From Galdieria partita (taxonomy: Eukaryota > Rhodophyta > Bangiophyceae > Galdieriales > Galdieriaceae), in contig BQMJ01000033.1 in assembly GCA_025991245.1 (NCBI GenBank), positions 62,001 to 126,000 of the forward strand: a DNA stretch of 64,000 nt, in the 5' to 3' direction. The stretch's first letter is position 1, and every line of letters begins with the position of its first letter. The notes under the pieces are model-generated. The model saw only the letters and a program-made list of their open reading frames with translations. It was not told the DNA's origin and made no database searches. Positions 23,101-34,986 of the stretch are shown here, piece by piece. The position numbers and the translations under genes were made by a program.

Positions 23101-26100
23101 ACTCCTTATTTGTGGTTCCTTATCTGGATGCTTCCAATAGTCTTGAGCTAATCGTTTGGTTACCGAAATTTGTTCCGAATGATAAATTTGTTCGGTTTCG
23201 GTATCTTCTACCCATAACCACCAACTTTCCGGATGTCTTTCTTGACTTTGCTCTAATATACCATGTAAATGATCGTTCCAGTAAAAATGTGGTTTCCATG
23301 ATAACTGTATTTGAATAACAGTGGATGTCAATGGATATGCTTCTGCTTCTAAAAAGATTTGAGGTATCAAAGATATACAACGCATTACATTCTTAGCTGC
23401 TTGAGGTGCTCGAAGTGCACTAGACAACTCATCAACACCAAGTTCTATTAAATGAGAAAATTCTCCACTAGGACCTAATTGTTCCAACTTGTAACAAATT
23501 TCTGCAGATATATGAGGATGCTTGTTGGACGAATGTTTCTTTCGCTCTCCATCTCCACCCGCCAATTGACGGAGCGGATGTTGAAATGGCCATATTCGAC
23601 GTTGTATTGAACGACACAATTGCAAGATTGTATAAGAAAGACTAGGCCATGCTCTTCCTAAAACGATTTCAAATAAAGCTTGTGCCAATCGGCCAGCGTT
23701 TTGTATTATAAAATAAGTATCGGATATCAAAGCTGAAGCATGAACAGGCAACCTCGAAATATAACTTTGTAAAAGAATCACCACTTTGGAATGTTCCAAT
23801 GCGCCAAGAATACGAATAGGACATTTTTGGGATAACTGTTGCAACTCGGGCAATTCATCATCTCGAAATTTTATAGTTTCCATTTCATCTGCCATACTCA
23901 AAGCTCGAATAACTTCCGAGTCACTTAAATCTGCTCTCAGCATCTCGTTCCATTTGTGTATCGTTCCATTACAAACATAGAAATGGGAAGCAATCCTGCC
24001 CAACTCGGTACTATAAAACACCTCATCTAAAGGATCAAAACGAATCATTCTGGATTCATCTAATATTTTGGCACTTGCTATGATCATTTCACGCTTTTTG
24101 GTCATCAAACTGGGATCATACAACAATTCTTGCCAAGAAATTCCATAAGCCAAGGGATTCTTACGCATTCGAGTGGCAAGATAGGTGTATTCTAACCATT
24201 CTACTCCTTGCATCACATTGGAAATATTTCCAAGTACAATCTCTGCATTCAAATGGTCTGCTAAACAATTCAAATGACACAACTGACTTTCAATAGGTAA
24301 TTGACTAGTAAGCAATCTTAAATAAAATGGCAACTGCTGATGGGTGGTAATCATTACTGCTTCTCCTTGAGTGTCAAATTGAGGTCTACCTGCTCGTCCA
24401 AATATTTGCATAACATCCAACATACTTAATTCAGTAAAACCACCACGAGAAGCATCATAGATTTGTGTTCCTTTAATGATTACAGCATGCGCTGGAAGAT
24501 TGACTCCCCATGCCAAAGTTGCGGTACATATGACAACTCGTAACAAGCCCTGTCGAAACAGTTCTTCAACATATGAACGATCAGAACGTAACAATCCCGC
24601 ATGATGAATAGCAACGTTTGATGGAACAAACTCTCTCAAATCGGAAGATTTGAACTGGGCCACCTTTATTTGGTCAGTTGACTTCTGATCTGAATCATCC
24701 AATAAGTGAGAAAGACCATGTCTGTTGATATATTGAAGAAATGCTCTCGCTGTCCTCGAGGTATCTTGCCTGGAATGAACAAATACCAAGACTTGTTGTT
24801 GATGTTGTAGAAATTTGTGTAATTGTTCAAAACAGAGCTTGTTCATCCATTCTTGACGCAGTTGTACAAGATCAGTCTTTTTCTTTGTCTTCCTTTTGTT
24901 TGCTCCATTCAAGTTTTCCTCTTGTTGTTCTTCTTGTGGTTTTTCTTCCTCTTCTGGTAGATGAGAACTCAAACCAATGAATGTTAAAGACAAAGGAACG
25001 GGTCTATAAGAAGCATCAAAATAATACAAACCTTGGTCTCTATTCACTCTTAAGAATTCTGCAATATCTTCATAGTTGGGTAATGTTGCTGATAAACCAA
25101 CCAGTCTTATCATTCTTTGACTTGTTTCCACCATTTTCAAGGTCCTTGCAACCACTGCTTCTAAAATAACTCCACGAAGTTCATGCAACAAATGAATTTC
25201 GTCGATAATCAAAAGTTTCAAATTTGCATGAATACTGGAATCATCTGAACCATCGGTACCTTTGCGAGTAACGATATCCCATTTCTCAGGAGTGGTAACA
25301 ATCATATCCGTCTTTTTCGCTTCTTGATAACTCAATTGCATATCTCCAGTCATTTCTTGTACGACGACTCCCAAACATTTTAAGCGTCGTTGAAAATTCT
25401 CGACAACTTCAGAAGCCAAAGCTTTCATGGGAGCAACATAAACAATATGAGGTCCATCTGTTGCTTGATGATGAATCCATTTATCTTTCAATACATGAAG
25501 AACAGTCAATAAAGCAATGTTGGTTTTACCTGCTCCTGTTGGAGCGCTAATTAACAGGTTCTCATTGGTGTGATAAGCAGTATAAAACACTTTGGATTGA
25601 ATAGGATTCAAAAAGTCAATGTCTTCGAAAACTGGAAGAAAACAGGAATCTATTTCTTGTGATACCCTCAAAAGATTATCCTCATCCGATACTCTATGAC
25701 TAGCTGGTGGTATCCAATATTCTTCATAACCTACATGACTTTGACGCGTACTTCCTTTCGGTAAACTCAATTTTAAGAATGGTTCACTTCCATAGTAGCC
25801 ATTCTCTCCTTGGACAGATAAGCTTTCCAATCGTTCTGATAACAACGATGGGATATCACGTATGGAAGAAGCATGGGTAGGATTCGAACTTTCAACCAAA
25901 GAAGAGGCATTCTGTACATATCCAACTTTTTCCTTTGGATAATAAACACTAATCAACTCTTCTCGATGCTGCAAGAGTTCAGAAACCAACTCAAAATCGC
26001 CGACTAAATCAAAAAGCTGTTCCTGTAGCTGTTCTGAAGTTTGCGATGTTGCAAGTATATTAAAAATAGATTGCATACAATCATCAGAGATTTTTTGTTC

Positions 26101-26880
26101 TTCTTCTGATGTTATGGGTTGCTGGTCATTCAGAAAATATGTGCGTCGAAAAAACTCTCTACATTTGCCATAAATCTCTTGTACAGGAGACAAAGTTTCT
26201 TCGTGATTCAAACGTCTCCGTATCTCTTCCACCTTTTGCAATACTTGTTGTTCAAATTCACTGTTCCACTCTGGATAGCAATTCAACCATTCTTGTGTCG
26301 CATCCGGTACTTTTGGTTGACCCACTGCAAGAAACTCACTATTTGATGACTTGCAATAGTCTTCCCATCGTTTCCTTTCGCACGCTCTACGAAAACACCG
26401 TTCCAATTGTCTCGATAAGCGTTTCTCTTCTCCTCGTTGAAAAATCAACATAACATTGGTATCACTTGCCAATCGTTCCAATGGCGATAATACGGTTTGC
26501 ACTTGTTGACTATTCCAAACCCAACCCAACTTGTCCACTATCCATTGCTGAAAAGCTTCTTCTGTTGATTGCAACCAATCTTTTTCTCCGTTGTGTAAAA
26601 ATTCTTCATAGCAACGCAACAAAGCTACCAAGGAGTGCTCCAGTCTCTCATCCAGTGGGCTTCCTGAAACGGCAGCAATTATCGATAATAGCGACAACAG
26701 ATAATCAACCATTTCTGTCTCTTCTTGTTCACTCCAAATTGTACTACTGCTGGAAGCTGATGATTGCTGTCTTTGGAAAAAAGACCAACGTTGACGGGCA
26801 ACTTGCTCCAGTTGCTCTTCTGAGAGAGGCTGGCCTTTTTGTGCCAATAAATAGTTTCGGAACTTTGGTGGAAACGACAT
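20168..26880 (-). CDS. ASCC3: ASCC3-type dual-cassette Ski2-like helicase
   Basis: Exons 26880-21772 and 21721-20168 on the minus strand, 50-nt intron, 2,220 residues (human ASCC3 about 2,200). Two complete helicase cassettes are present. Cassette 1: APTGAGKTN with Lys at about 452, IVYVAPMKALASE, TTPEKWDIVTRKG, DEIHLLHE at about 560, VGLSATLPNYEDIA, FGRAGRPQFD. Cassette 2: APTGSGKTA with Lys at about 1364, YIAPLKALVRER, DEVHLLGSERG, ALSTALANPVDLA, and MMGRAGRPQYDD spanning the intron. Each is followed by a Sec63-type region. The segments FNFRPSVRPVPCEVHIMG and FVSSRRQTRRTALE favour ASCC3 over the spliceosomal paralogue Brr2. The protein separates collided ribosomes and assists alkylation repair in other eukaryotes. 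Confidence 0.95.
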
Positions 26881-27185
26881 ATACCAAAAATTGAAACAAA
26901 AAAAACTAGATAAACTAGATAATTGGTAAATCAGGGTTTTCAGTGGTTTCTTTGCTCCTTGTATCTACACAATCCATACATCAACCAAAACCCATCTTCT
27001 TCTTTCATGAAGCTCTAGTTACGATTGTAACTATTTCATCCTATTCTTGTGTTTTGGCGCCATTTCATACAAATGTATTTCACAAATAAAAGAAAAAATA
27101 AACCCAATTGTCAACTCTTCTTCATCACATTTTGGATTGGTCAACGCCACATTGAGTTCTTTGTTGTTGCAGACTCGGATAACAT
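26881..27185. promoter_or_regulatory. Divergent promoter region ASCC3/NDUFS7
   Basis: A 305-bp spacer between two divergent start codons, expected to drive both. No known motif stands out. Confidence 0.35.
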
Positions 27186-27809
27186 ATGAAAAGCACTGCA
27201 CTGTTGTCCAAGACGTTGAGTCGTTTTGTTCAACTCTCTTGTATACGAAAGCAGACAACAATGAGGACTGACTGTTTGAGAAGAGGGTTTGCCTCCTTGT
27301 CACCAAGAGACTCACCTGTTCCTTTATCCAAACCTGAAGGGTCCTTAGAATACGTAGTTTCCAAGTTAGATGACCTTTGTAACTGGGCTAGAAGCAATTC
27401 TCTGTGGCCAATGACTTTTGGTTTAGCTTGTTGTGCTGTAGAGATGATGCACGCTGCTGCCCCACGGTACGACTTGGACCGTATGGGTATAGTCTTTCGT
27501 CCTTCACCAAGACAAAGCGATGTAATGATAGTAGCTGGAACGCTTACCAACAAAATGGCACCAGCATTGCGCAAAGTATATGACCAAATGCCAGAACCTC
27601 GTTGGGTGATTTCTATGGGTAGTTGTGCAAATGGAGGTGGTTATTATCATTATTCTTATTCAGTAGTTCGTGGTTGTGACCGTATTGTACCTGTAGATAT
27701 ATATGTACCTGGTTGTCCTCCAACTTCAGAAGCTTTGGTATATGGGTTGTTGCAGTTGCAAAAGAAAATTAAGAGACAGAATACATTATTGGCGTGGATG
27801 AAAAAGTAA
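27186..27809 (+). CDS. NDUFS7: NADH dehydrogenase (complex I) PSST/20 kDa subunit
   Basis: Single exon, 207 residues. The first 45 residues are basic and Ser/Arg-rich, a mitochondrial presequence. The NuoB-type domain follows: [20 protein letters not shown] with the tandem Cys at about 82-83, [20 protein letters not shown] and [19 protein letters not shown]. These cysteines bind the terminal iron-sulfur cluster N2, which passes electrons to ubiquinone. The sequence is full length. It is the second respiratory-chain gene of the window beside QCR10. Confidence 0.97.
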   Translation: MKSTALLSKTLSRFVQLSCIRKQTTMRTDCLRRGFASLSPRDSPVPLSKPEGSLEYVVSKLDDLCNWARSNSLWPMTFGLACCAVEMMHAAAPRYDLDRMGIVFRPSPRQSDVMIVAGTLTNKMAPALRKVYDQMPEPRWVISMGSCANGGGYYHYSYSVVRGCDRIVPVDIYVPGCPPTSEALVYGLLQLQKKIKRQNTLLAWMKK

Positions 27810-28081
27810 AGTTGAGATGATATGTTTGTTTTGAACAAGAATGCCAACTTCATTTCCTACTTTTGTGAACCAATGGAAAAGGCACCCAACACTTGTGTGA
27901 GTTATTTGGTGGGGGGAAATTTCGACACTCAGACACTACTACTATTTGTGTACAATAGTGGAAAACTGAGAAAGAGCAAAAGTGGGCTTGCCTAGTGTTT
28001 CATGTGATTGATATTGTTACGTTTTGAAGAAAACGGATATTTTTTGGAAAGAGCCAGAGTCATAATAGATATATTTACGTC

Positions 28082-29443
28082 ATGTTCCCTGGACAACCTT
28101 ATGAAACAAGAAGAGGTGGGCTTTACCAACAACCGTTTGACATTTCAGAAAGACGATTGGGTAGAGGAAGGGGGATGATAGAAACGAGTTTTTCTAGCAA
28201 CAATGAAGCAACTGATATGACAATGGACATGATGACCCCAGAAGAAGGTTCCCAACATGTAACGATATGGAACCGCATAGAATGTAGAAAAGTTGCTGGT
28301 AATGCAGCACCTTTGAGAAGAAATTTGGAGCGATATTTAGCAAAGCACCCCGAATGTGAAGTATATGCTGGTCAAGACAAGAATTTGAGCGGTGGCATAG
28401 CTATTGGTTCAGTGGACCCTAAGACAGGTTCTACTATAGTAGCTGGTAATGAACATGTTCCCATGTGGAATAAGATAGAAGAACGCAAGATAACAGGAAA
28501 TGCAGCTCCTTTACGAAAGAATGTCGCTGCTTATTTAGCAAAACATCCAGAGTGTGAAGTATATGTGGGTCAAGATAGAGATAGTTCTATGATAGGACAA
28601 GAAACCAAAAAGGGCAAAGTGGTGAATAAGAGAGAGTCATCGTCGATAGATATTTCATCTCGTTCTCGGGACGTAAGTGTTTTGCAACCAAGTCAAACTA
28701 CACAAGATAGTTTTGTGACCAATGAGGGACTAGATGATCCATCCGTGTTGAGAGAAGAACAAGTTTCCAGAATGGATTCATTGTCACATGAGAATATTTC
28801 CATGTCATTGGATAGTAATTCTGGAGTGTTGATGGATCAAGGTAACGCAGTGTTGGATACCGGAACAGAGCAAAGTCATCCAATGGGAGGAAGTGCCCAG
28901 TCACCAACATGGAATGAACAACAACAACATCATAACAACATATTATGGCAGTCTTCGAATGTGATGAATAATTATAGTTCTTCTTGGAATCGGTCCTTGT
29001 TGGCCTCTAATAATTTATATGGATATTCTCCTAATAATCCTCCCATATTACCTCCTATTCATGGAAGAGCAGTACCTATTCCTGGTAGAGATTCCTTGGG
29101 AAATAGCAACTATAGTATTTATGGTATGGAAGATGCTTCTTGGTCTTCAACTTTGTTTGTGGGGAGTTATGGAGCAGGTTCAGGATTAACTCCTTTAACA
29201 GGTTCTTTGGATATGGAATTGTATCCAGAGAATATGTCGCCAAGTGTTTTTTTATTATCGGGACAAAGTCCAGTCAATGCTACTCCTTCCAGTTTACGTT
29301 ATTTTCCATGGAAGAATATGGGAGGAGGAGGAAATAGTTCCAATTTTAACAACTATTCTACTTCTGTAATTCCGAATAATAATAGTAATAATAATAATAA
29401 TAATAATCCTCGAGCTTTTATGGGAATGCCTCAAGGGCAGTAA
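28082..29443 (+). CDS. Protein with two NAAP repeats and an Asn-rich tail
   Basis: Single exon, 453 residues. Two copies of a 42-residue motif lie at about 59-100 and 125-166; both contain W-N-[RK]-I-E, GNAAPLR[RK]N and YLAKHPECEVY, with only about ten differences between them. The GNAAP...LxxYLxxHP pattern recalls the BRK/TCH element found in chromatin remodellers, but I am not certain of the relation. The rest is low complexity: Ser/Asn/Gly/Pro-rich, ending in a poly-Asn run. No membrane segment or signal is seen. A nuclear role is plausible but unproven. No intron is needed. Confidence 0.8.
   Translation: MFPGQPYETRRGGLYQQPFDISERRLGRGRGMIETSFSSNNEATDMTMDMMTPEEGSQHVTIWNRIECRKVAGNAAPLRRNLERYLAKHPECEVYAGQDKNLSGGIAIGSVDPKTGSTIVAGNEHVPMWNKIEERKITGNAAPLRKNVAAYLAKHPECEVYVGQDRDSSMIGQETKKGKVVNKRESSSIDISSRSRDVSVLQPSQTTQDSFVTNEGLDDPSVLREEQVSRMDSLSHENISMSLDSNSGVLMDQGNAVLDTGTEQSHPMGGSAQSPTWNEQQQHHNNILWQSSNVMNNYSSSWNRSLLASNNLYGYSPNNPPILPPIHGRAVPIPGRDSLGNSNYSIYGMEDASWSSTLFVGSYGAGSGLTPLTGSLDMELYPENMSPSVFLLSGQSPVNATPSSLRYFPWKNMGGGGNSSNFNNYSTSVIPNNNSNNNNNNNPRAFMGMPQGQ
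28256..28579 (+). repeat. In-gene tandem duplication of the NAAP motif
   Basis: Two related units of about 126 bp starting at 28256 and 28454, encoding the 42-residue motif twice, 66 residues apart. Confidence 0.8.
29381..29406 (+). repeat. AAT/AAC trinucleotide run coding poly-Asn
   Basis: A run of AAT codons with one AGT interruption near the end of the NAAP-repeat gene. A similar AAT/AAC run occurs at 3716-3741 in the nucleotidyltransferase-like gene. Confidence 0.8.
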
Positions 29444-29456
29444 ATAGATAAATGCA

Positions 29457-29475
29457 TACATATATATATATATAA
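29457..29475. repeat. TA dinucleotide microsatellite
   Basis: TA repeats just downstream of the NAAP-repeat gene stop, followed at 29524-29547 by GATA-type repeats. Confidence 0.7.
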
Positions 29476-29603
29476 TACTCATATGTCATCTATGCAAAAG
29501 TCCATCCTAAAATGGATATATAGATCGATAGATAGATGGATAGATATGTCTCACTTTCAATGATTGAAAAGATCATTTTTCCATATCTGAATTTGGGAGC
29601 ATT

Positions 29604-31180
29604 ATGTTGTCATGGATGGATACACAACTAGCTGTTGTTTTCCAGAAACATAGGAATGAATATAGAAAGAACATATGTATTAGAAAAAGGTAGCAATATG
29701 TAAATATATTTACAAAGCTTTATGATGATACTCCTAGTCCAATCGTTTTCAAAGCAAGTTGTTGTGTCCAGTTTTCCGATCATCAAAAGGAATACACTGC
29801 AGCTTTAGTTATTCCAACAGGGTATAGAGAATGCTTTTGTAGATTCCATAGAATCCATAAACAGAGAGTTGTGATGAATGAATAGGACTGGAGCCAGAAT
29901 AGGTGGCTATGCGGGTGATGGATTGCCTACTGCTCGAGCCTTTGCTTCCGTTGTTGATCGTCTGATTGCTCATCCGAATATATTGAATGGGTAATGGATT
30001 GAAAATTGTCAACTTTGTATTCTACTATATAGTGGAGCTTTAGTGCACTTATGTATTGGCCTATGGACAACGTTCTTTATGTAGAAGGATTTGGATTGGA
30101 CCAGTTTTTTAGTGGAAAGTGGGGTCTTCGCCCAGTTAGGTATCGATAGATCTACAAGTTGTTCTTATATATGTTTGCAATGATAGATGGAATCGGGTAG
30201 GTTTGGTATTGGATAGTGGAATCGAGGAAGAGTTGCTTTATCGACATATTCAATGTGCAGATGCAGCTCGAGCCACCTTGGGAATTGCCGTAACTGATTA
30301 TATATTGACTGAAAAGGTACAGAAGAGGGAGCACATGATATATATATGTTGGAATATTTTATATTCTTTATAAAATTGTAGGCATTGCATATTGAGACAT
30401 TGATAACTGAGGATGGAACGAGTAGTGGTAGGATTCAAGGTTTACAACTATTGGCTGAAGCTAGTCGAAAGTTGATTGAAGAAAGAGTATGTGGATTGTT
30501 GTTGAGCCATTGGTAGTTGTATCTCAATGTGGAGTTGATAGAATTGTGATGCTATCGCGTTGGTAACTCGTTTTCCAGATGATGATCATAATGAGATGTT
30601 GTTATATTCCTATCGACATGGCAGTGGAGTGGATGCTATTGGTGGAGCAGAAGCTCTCATTTCTCGATATGTTGCTAAAGTATGTCAAGTGCCCTGTGCA
30701 CATGCTCCTGCATTATCTCCATTGCCATTGGATAAGACCATTCATCCCAAGTCAGCAGCGGAAGAGTTGGGATATACTTTTCTGACAAGTGTTTTAGTGG
30801 GACTTTCTAGAGCTCCTCATTATGTAACCCAACGTCAAGACTCACAATATCATGTCGAAGATATTTGGGTGGATTCATTGGATGCGGTTGTATTGCCATT
30901 TGGAGCTTTCCACAATACTTGTGCAGTTGAGCCATTGTACCATTCCCGCACTGCTTTGTTTTATGTAGAAGAAAATACTATTCATACAAAGTGTAGTCCA
31001 TCAGATAGTCGTTTGATAAGGGTAAGAGATAGTTTTCTTCATTGGATGGTCGTTTTTCATACTTATGATCCATAGACCAGCAATTATTTGGAGGCTTTAG
31101 GTTATGTAGCAGCACATAAAGCAGGAGTGTTATGGGAAGCAATGCGACCACAAATAAGCTCCATTCGACCATACTCATAA
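29604..31180 (+). CDS. DUF3326 protein, probably plastid-targeted
   Basis: Eight exons: 29604-29689, 29738-29821, 29886-29990, 30044-30139, 30187-30316, 30382-30486, 30542-31021, 31076-31180; 396 residues. After splicing the family pattern appears without gaps: LVIPTGTGARIGGYAGDGLP, NGALMYWPMDNVLYVEGFG, RPVRWNRVGLVLDSGIE, DAARATLGIAVTDYILTEKA, VTRFPDD, YRHGSGVDAIGGAEALIS, CAHAPALSPLPL and AAEELGYTFLTSVLVGLSRAP. This family is shared by cyanobacteria and photosynthetic eukaryotes and has no known function. About 50 N-terminal residues are basic with many Ser/Val/Cys, as in a transit peptide. Exon 4 has three candidate acceptors; TTTAG at 30043 alone restores NGALMYWP. Confidence 0.92.
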
Positions 31181-31193
31181 ACAGAAGGATGGA

Positions 31194-31839
31194 TTAAGCA
31201 AAAGTACACTTTCCAGCAATAATAATACCAACAATAATACCAAATATACCTAAAGCACTAGCAAATATCTCGACAATCAAAATTTTGACAAATAATTGAG
31301 GATCCTGTGCATCAGCCAAGGCACAAGAACTTCCAGTGATTCCTACACAAAGACTAGAGCTCAAGTTGACAAATAGGGTTGAATCATTCCAATACATTCT
31401 TACCCACAAGCTAGATTAGATAACCCTACTGTAAGCCCTGCTGCAAATAAACCATAACCAGTAAAGGCACTAGGTGACTCCACGTCTGCAAGTTTCGATT
31501 GCATTATGATGGCCATAATCACTCCATAAATAGCAACTGCTTCACAAAATATGACACTATTTTCCTTTCAAAAGACATTCCAGTATTCAAGATCAATTAC
31601 CTTATCAAGTTTTTTGATTGGATTCTTGGTTGTTTGACAGCTGCACCCACTAAACTACTACCCGTAATAAAGATACCCCAAGCAGCACCAAGAACAGAGA
31701 GACCAACTGCCAACGCAGTGCCTAAACTGGCAAAGAAATAGGGAGATATACTTTTCAAGTAGTTGCTCCAATAGGAATAACAACCTGGAAGGAAAAAGAA
31801 AAACCAACAATTGTAATAAGAAGAAACGTCGTGATTCAT
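31194..31839 (-). CDS. VMA16: V-type H+-ATPase proteolipid subunit c''
   Basis: Exons 31839-31601, 31556-31404 and 31353-31194 on the minus strand, 44- and 50-nt introns, 183 residues. Conserved helices: [40 protein letters not shown] with the essential carboxyl group (E in FCEA), [40 protein letters not shown] and [22 protein letters not shown]-type sequence and the LADAQ...[11 protein letters not shown] block separate c'' from c. The subunit is part of the membrane rotor that pumps protons into vacuoles. The N terminus is short; only a Phe-rich hydrophobic run precedes the conserved part. The ATG follows the chorismate synthase stop by 13 nt on the same strand. Confidence 0.9.
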
Positions 31840-31852
31840 TCCCACACAAGCT

Positions 31853-33258
31853 TTAATGAAACAATTCCTTTCCAAGAGAATGAAATGCTATCGACTCTCT
31901 TCGAAAAGGAAGAAAACTTTGTGCTATTTGTTGCATAAGTTGATCAACCATGACCAAAGCAACCATTGCTTCTACCATAGGAACTGCTCTAGGAAGTACA
32001 CAAGGATCGTGTCGACCTTTTCCTCTCAATTCCTAACTTGACAGTGAAAAGTGAACGCTTTACCTTAAAGTATACCAACCACTTCTTCTCCACTTGTACT
32101 AACTGTCTTTTGAACTTTGCCAATTGTACTTGTTGGTTTGAAAGCAACTCTTAAAATGATATTTTCTCCATTAGATATACCACCTTGAATACCCCCAGAA
32201 CGATTCGTTCGTGTACGAGTACGGCCATCCGAATCGATATAAAACTCATCGTTATGTTCTGAACCTGTCATATATGTCCCACTAAAACCCGAACCAATTT
32301 CAAAACCTTTGGAAGCTGGAAGTGACATACAAGCCTTTGCTAACTCTGCTTCTAACTTATCAAATACGGGAGATCCTAAACCTGCTGGAACATTTCTTAC
32401 AATACACTCTACAACACCTCCTAATGAATCTCCACTACGCCTTATTTTATCTATCAACTCAATCATTTCTTGTGCTACTCGCTCATCAGGACAACGAACT
32501 ATATTCTTCTCAATCTGTTCCAAAGTAACTTTGTCTGGATCCAAATGGATTGCAGCAATATCTTTCACTCTTTGAACATAGCCCAGAATTTCCATATTAC
32601 AATAAGTAGCCAGAATTTTCTTAGCTATTGCACCAGCTGCAACTCTACCAATAGTTTCTCTAGCAGAAGATCTTCCACCACCAGCCACAGCTCTTGTTCC
32701 ATATTTGGCATCATAAGTGGCATCTGCATGAGATGGCCGATATTTCACTGCAACAGTATCGTAATCTTGAGGCCTTTGATCTTGATTGCGAACAAGTATT
32801 GCTATAGGAGTACCAAGTGTTTGGCCATCCACGACACCAGATAAGATTTCTGCTTCATCTTGTTCTTTTCTAGGCGTAACGATTCTACTTTGACCGGGTC
32901 TTCTTCTGTCCAATTCTCTTTGAATATCATCCACTGTGAGTGGCAATTGTGGAGGACAACCATCGACAGTGACACCCACACCTGCACCATGAGACTCTCC
33001 CCAAGTACTGATTCGAAAACAACGTCCAAAACTATTTCCATTTCCCATATAGAATCTTGTATAAAATAACTTGTAAGAGGTTTGAAGGCAATATTTGCCA
33101 ACTTTGATTCTTTCCCATCCTCTCTTGGAAAGTCTGATACGTTGGAAAGAGGTGGTATAAGCACCTATAGAAGAGGAAAGAGGATTGATCCAAAGACAGC
33201 TATATGAAGAGTTGTGGGAGTTTACTTTGGTATGATAGTCGAAAGATAATTTGGTCAT
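31853..33258 (-). CDS. aroC: Chorismate synthase, plastid-targeted
   Basis: Exons 33258-32080 and 32032-31853 on the minus strand, 47-nt intron, 452 residues. The conserved enzyme starts near residue 65 ([18 protein letters not shown]). Other signatures: [72 protein letters not shown] and, across the intron, [22 protein letters not shown]. The enzyme removes phosphate from EPSP to make chorismate and needs reduced FMN. The N-terminal 60 residues are rich in Ser, Arg, Lys and Tyr, as expected for a plastid transit peptide. The donor is read as GTG|GTTGGT; the GT three bases upstream is a possible alternative. Confidence 0.95.
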
Positions 33259-33616
33259 GGCGGTCTTTTCATTCAAAGGGAATTTCTTATCTCTTTGGCT
33301 GAAATAGAATCAACTAGAATCGTCCATAGAATATTCCATTAGAACTCACAACAATGGTCCACTCATTGTTGCTCATTGTTCCTAAATGATAGATTCTTAT
33401 CATTCTATGATTGAATATCTATGATGAGTGATAGCTTTTGGTCCAATCTGCCTATTTGAGAAAATAGATTGTAGTTTTGAATAACATTGTAGAATAAACT
33501 TGGGTCAAAGGAAATTCGTAATTAGATATGACTTTACTCATTTTGAATATAACAAGTCATTCAACAATCACACTTTCCATAAAATCTTTCAAGAGATTCT
33601 CCTCATTTTGCAGAAG

Positions 33617-34870
33617 ATGGCGGAAGATGATCTATTCGGTTTCTTACTTCTCTCACAAACAGCCGTATCCAAACGAGCAACTATCATCAAAGACTTGAAA
33701 CAACAAGATTGTGAAATAGTGTACCAAGAATGGGTTTCTTTGGATCTTGACCGTGCTAAAAAGTTTCTTCAATTATACTCCAAGCCAGATGAACAAGCAA
33801 ACTACGAAGAAGACAAAGTAAACAAGTTAACAGAAAACTCTTGTTTGGCTCTTGTTGTGAAGAAAACACAACTTTCGGCAACTTTCAAGGAATTGTTTGA
33901 AGGACAAACTTCTCAAAGAGACGTGGAAACCGGTTTGTTCTCTACCAAATATGGTCTTCCTGTTGACTCGTTTTATTATTCTACTGATAAGAACAATGCA
34001 AAGGAGTGCATAGAGTTTTTATTTCCCAACCGTGAGTATCCACTTTTGTATATGTGCTTCGTGCTTTTGTTTCTGACGAGCGCCCAGTTGATATTCACAA
34101 TATGATGGAAAACAATCCTAGAAAATATTTGGAATCCACTGTGGTACCCATTCTTACTTCAGGTTTAACACAACTTTGTAAAATGGAGCAAAAACCAGAG
34201 CATCCTTGTGAGTGGTTAGGACAGTATCTTATTCAACATGATCCTACCTTGTCTCCCAAGAAAAAGGCAAGTAATCGTTCTCAAGTGACTTGATGGAACC
34301 CAAAGTAATGTATAGATATACTTTATATTGGGTGGTCCTGGAAGTGGAAAAGGTACACAATGTGAAAAGCTCGTGGAAGAATTTCATCTTTGTCATTTAT
34401 CAGCAGGTGACCTTTTACGCAAAGAAATGCAGTCTGGTTCCTCTCATGGACAGTTGATTGATCGAATGATTAGAGATGGTGAAATAGTACCTGGTCATAT
34501 TACTATTGAGCTATTAAAGAATGCAATGGAAGAACAAACCCAAAGTTCAGGCTTCTTGATTGATGGCTTTCCAAGGAAGTTAGATCAAGCTGGAGCTTTT
34601 GAAAAGTGGATTGGTGACTTTGAGTTTATTTTGTTTTTAGATTGTCCACAGGAGGAAATGGAGCAAAGATTATTGAAACGGGGACAAGTTAGTGGTCGTA
34701 GTGATGACAACTTGGATAGTATTCGCAAGCGTTTTACTACTTTTATAGAAACGACCATGCCTGTTGTTGAATATTATCGTTCTCGAGACAAACTTGTTCA
34801 AGTGGATGCTTCCAGGAGTGTAGAAGAAGTGTATAAGGATATTCGTACTTATTTTATAGAGTCGACATGA
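33617..34870 (+). CDS. NDK-like / DPY30 / adenylate (UMP-CMP) kinase fusion protein
   Basis: Exons 33617-34031, 34088-34266 and 34316-34870; 382 residues. Residues 1-137 follow the nucleoside diphosphate kinase fold, but the motif normally HGSD reads YYSTD, so the phosphorylated His is absent. Residues about 150-185 form a DPY30 dimerisation motif (YLESTVVPILTSGLTQLCK, WLGQYLIQHDP). From about 200 comes an adenylate/UMP-CMP kinase: ILGGPGSGKGTQCEKL, LSAGDLLRKEM, GFLIDGFPRKLDQA, LFLDCPQEEMEQRLLKRG, SGRSDDN, with a short lid. NDK plus DPY30 resembles NME5 and AK7 of ciliated organisms. Intron 2 begins GCAAGT (GC-AG) with correct phase. Likely activity: nucleoside monophosphate kinase only. Confidence 0.88.
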
Positions 34871-34986
34871 GTTTTGCAGATCATAAAATGTATTCTCTTG
34901 GTTGCATAGTAAAGACAGCATTTCTGGATGATAAGAAATGGATATTGTCATTGGCAAAGTGTTCATGAAATGCCTATTTTAGCACT

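Noticed and set aside
21670-26880. Spliceosomal helicase Brr2 as identity of the large helicase
   Set aside because: Second-cassette motifs (SVRPVPCEVHIMG, SSRRQTRRTALE) and total length fit ASCC3; Brr2 normally has a degenerate second cassette.
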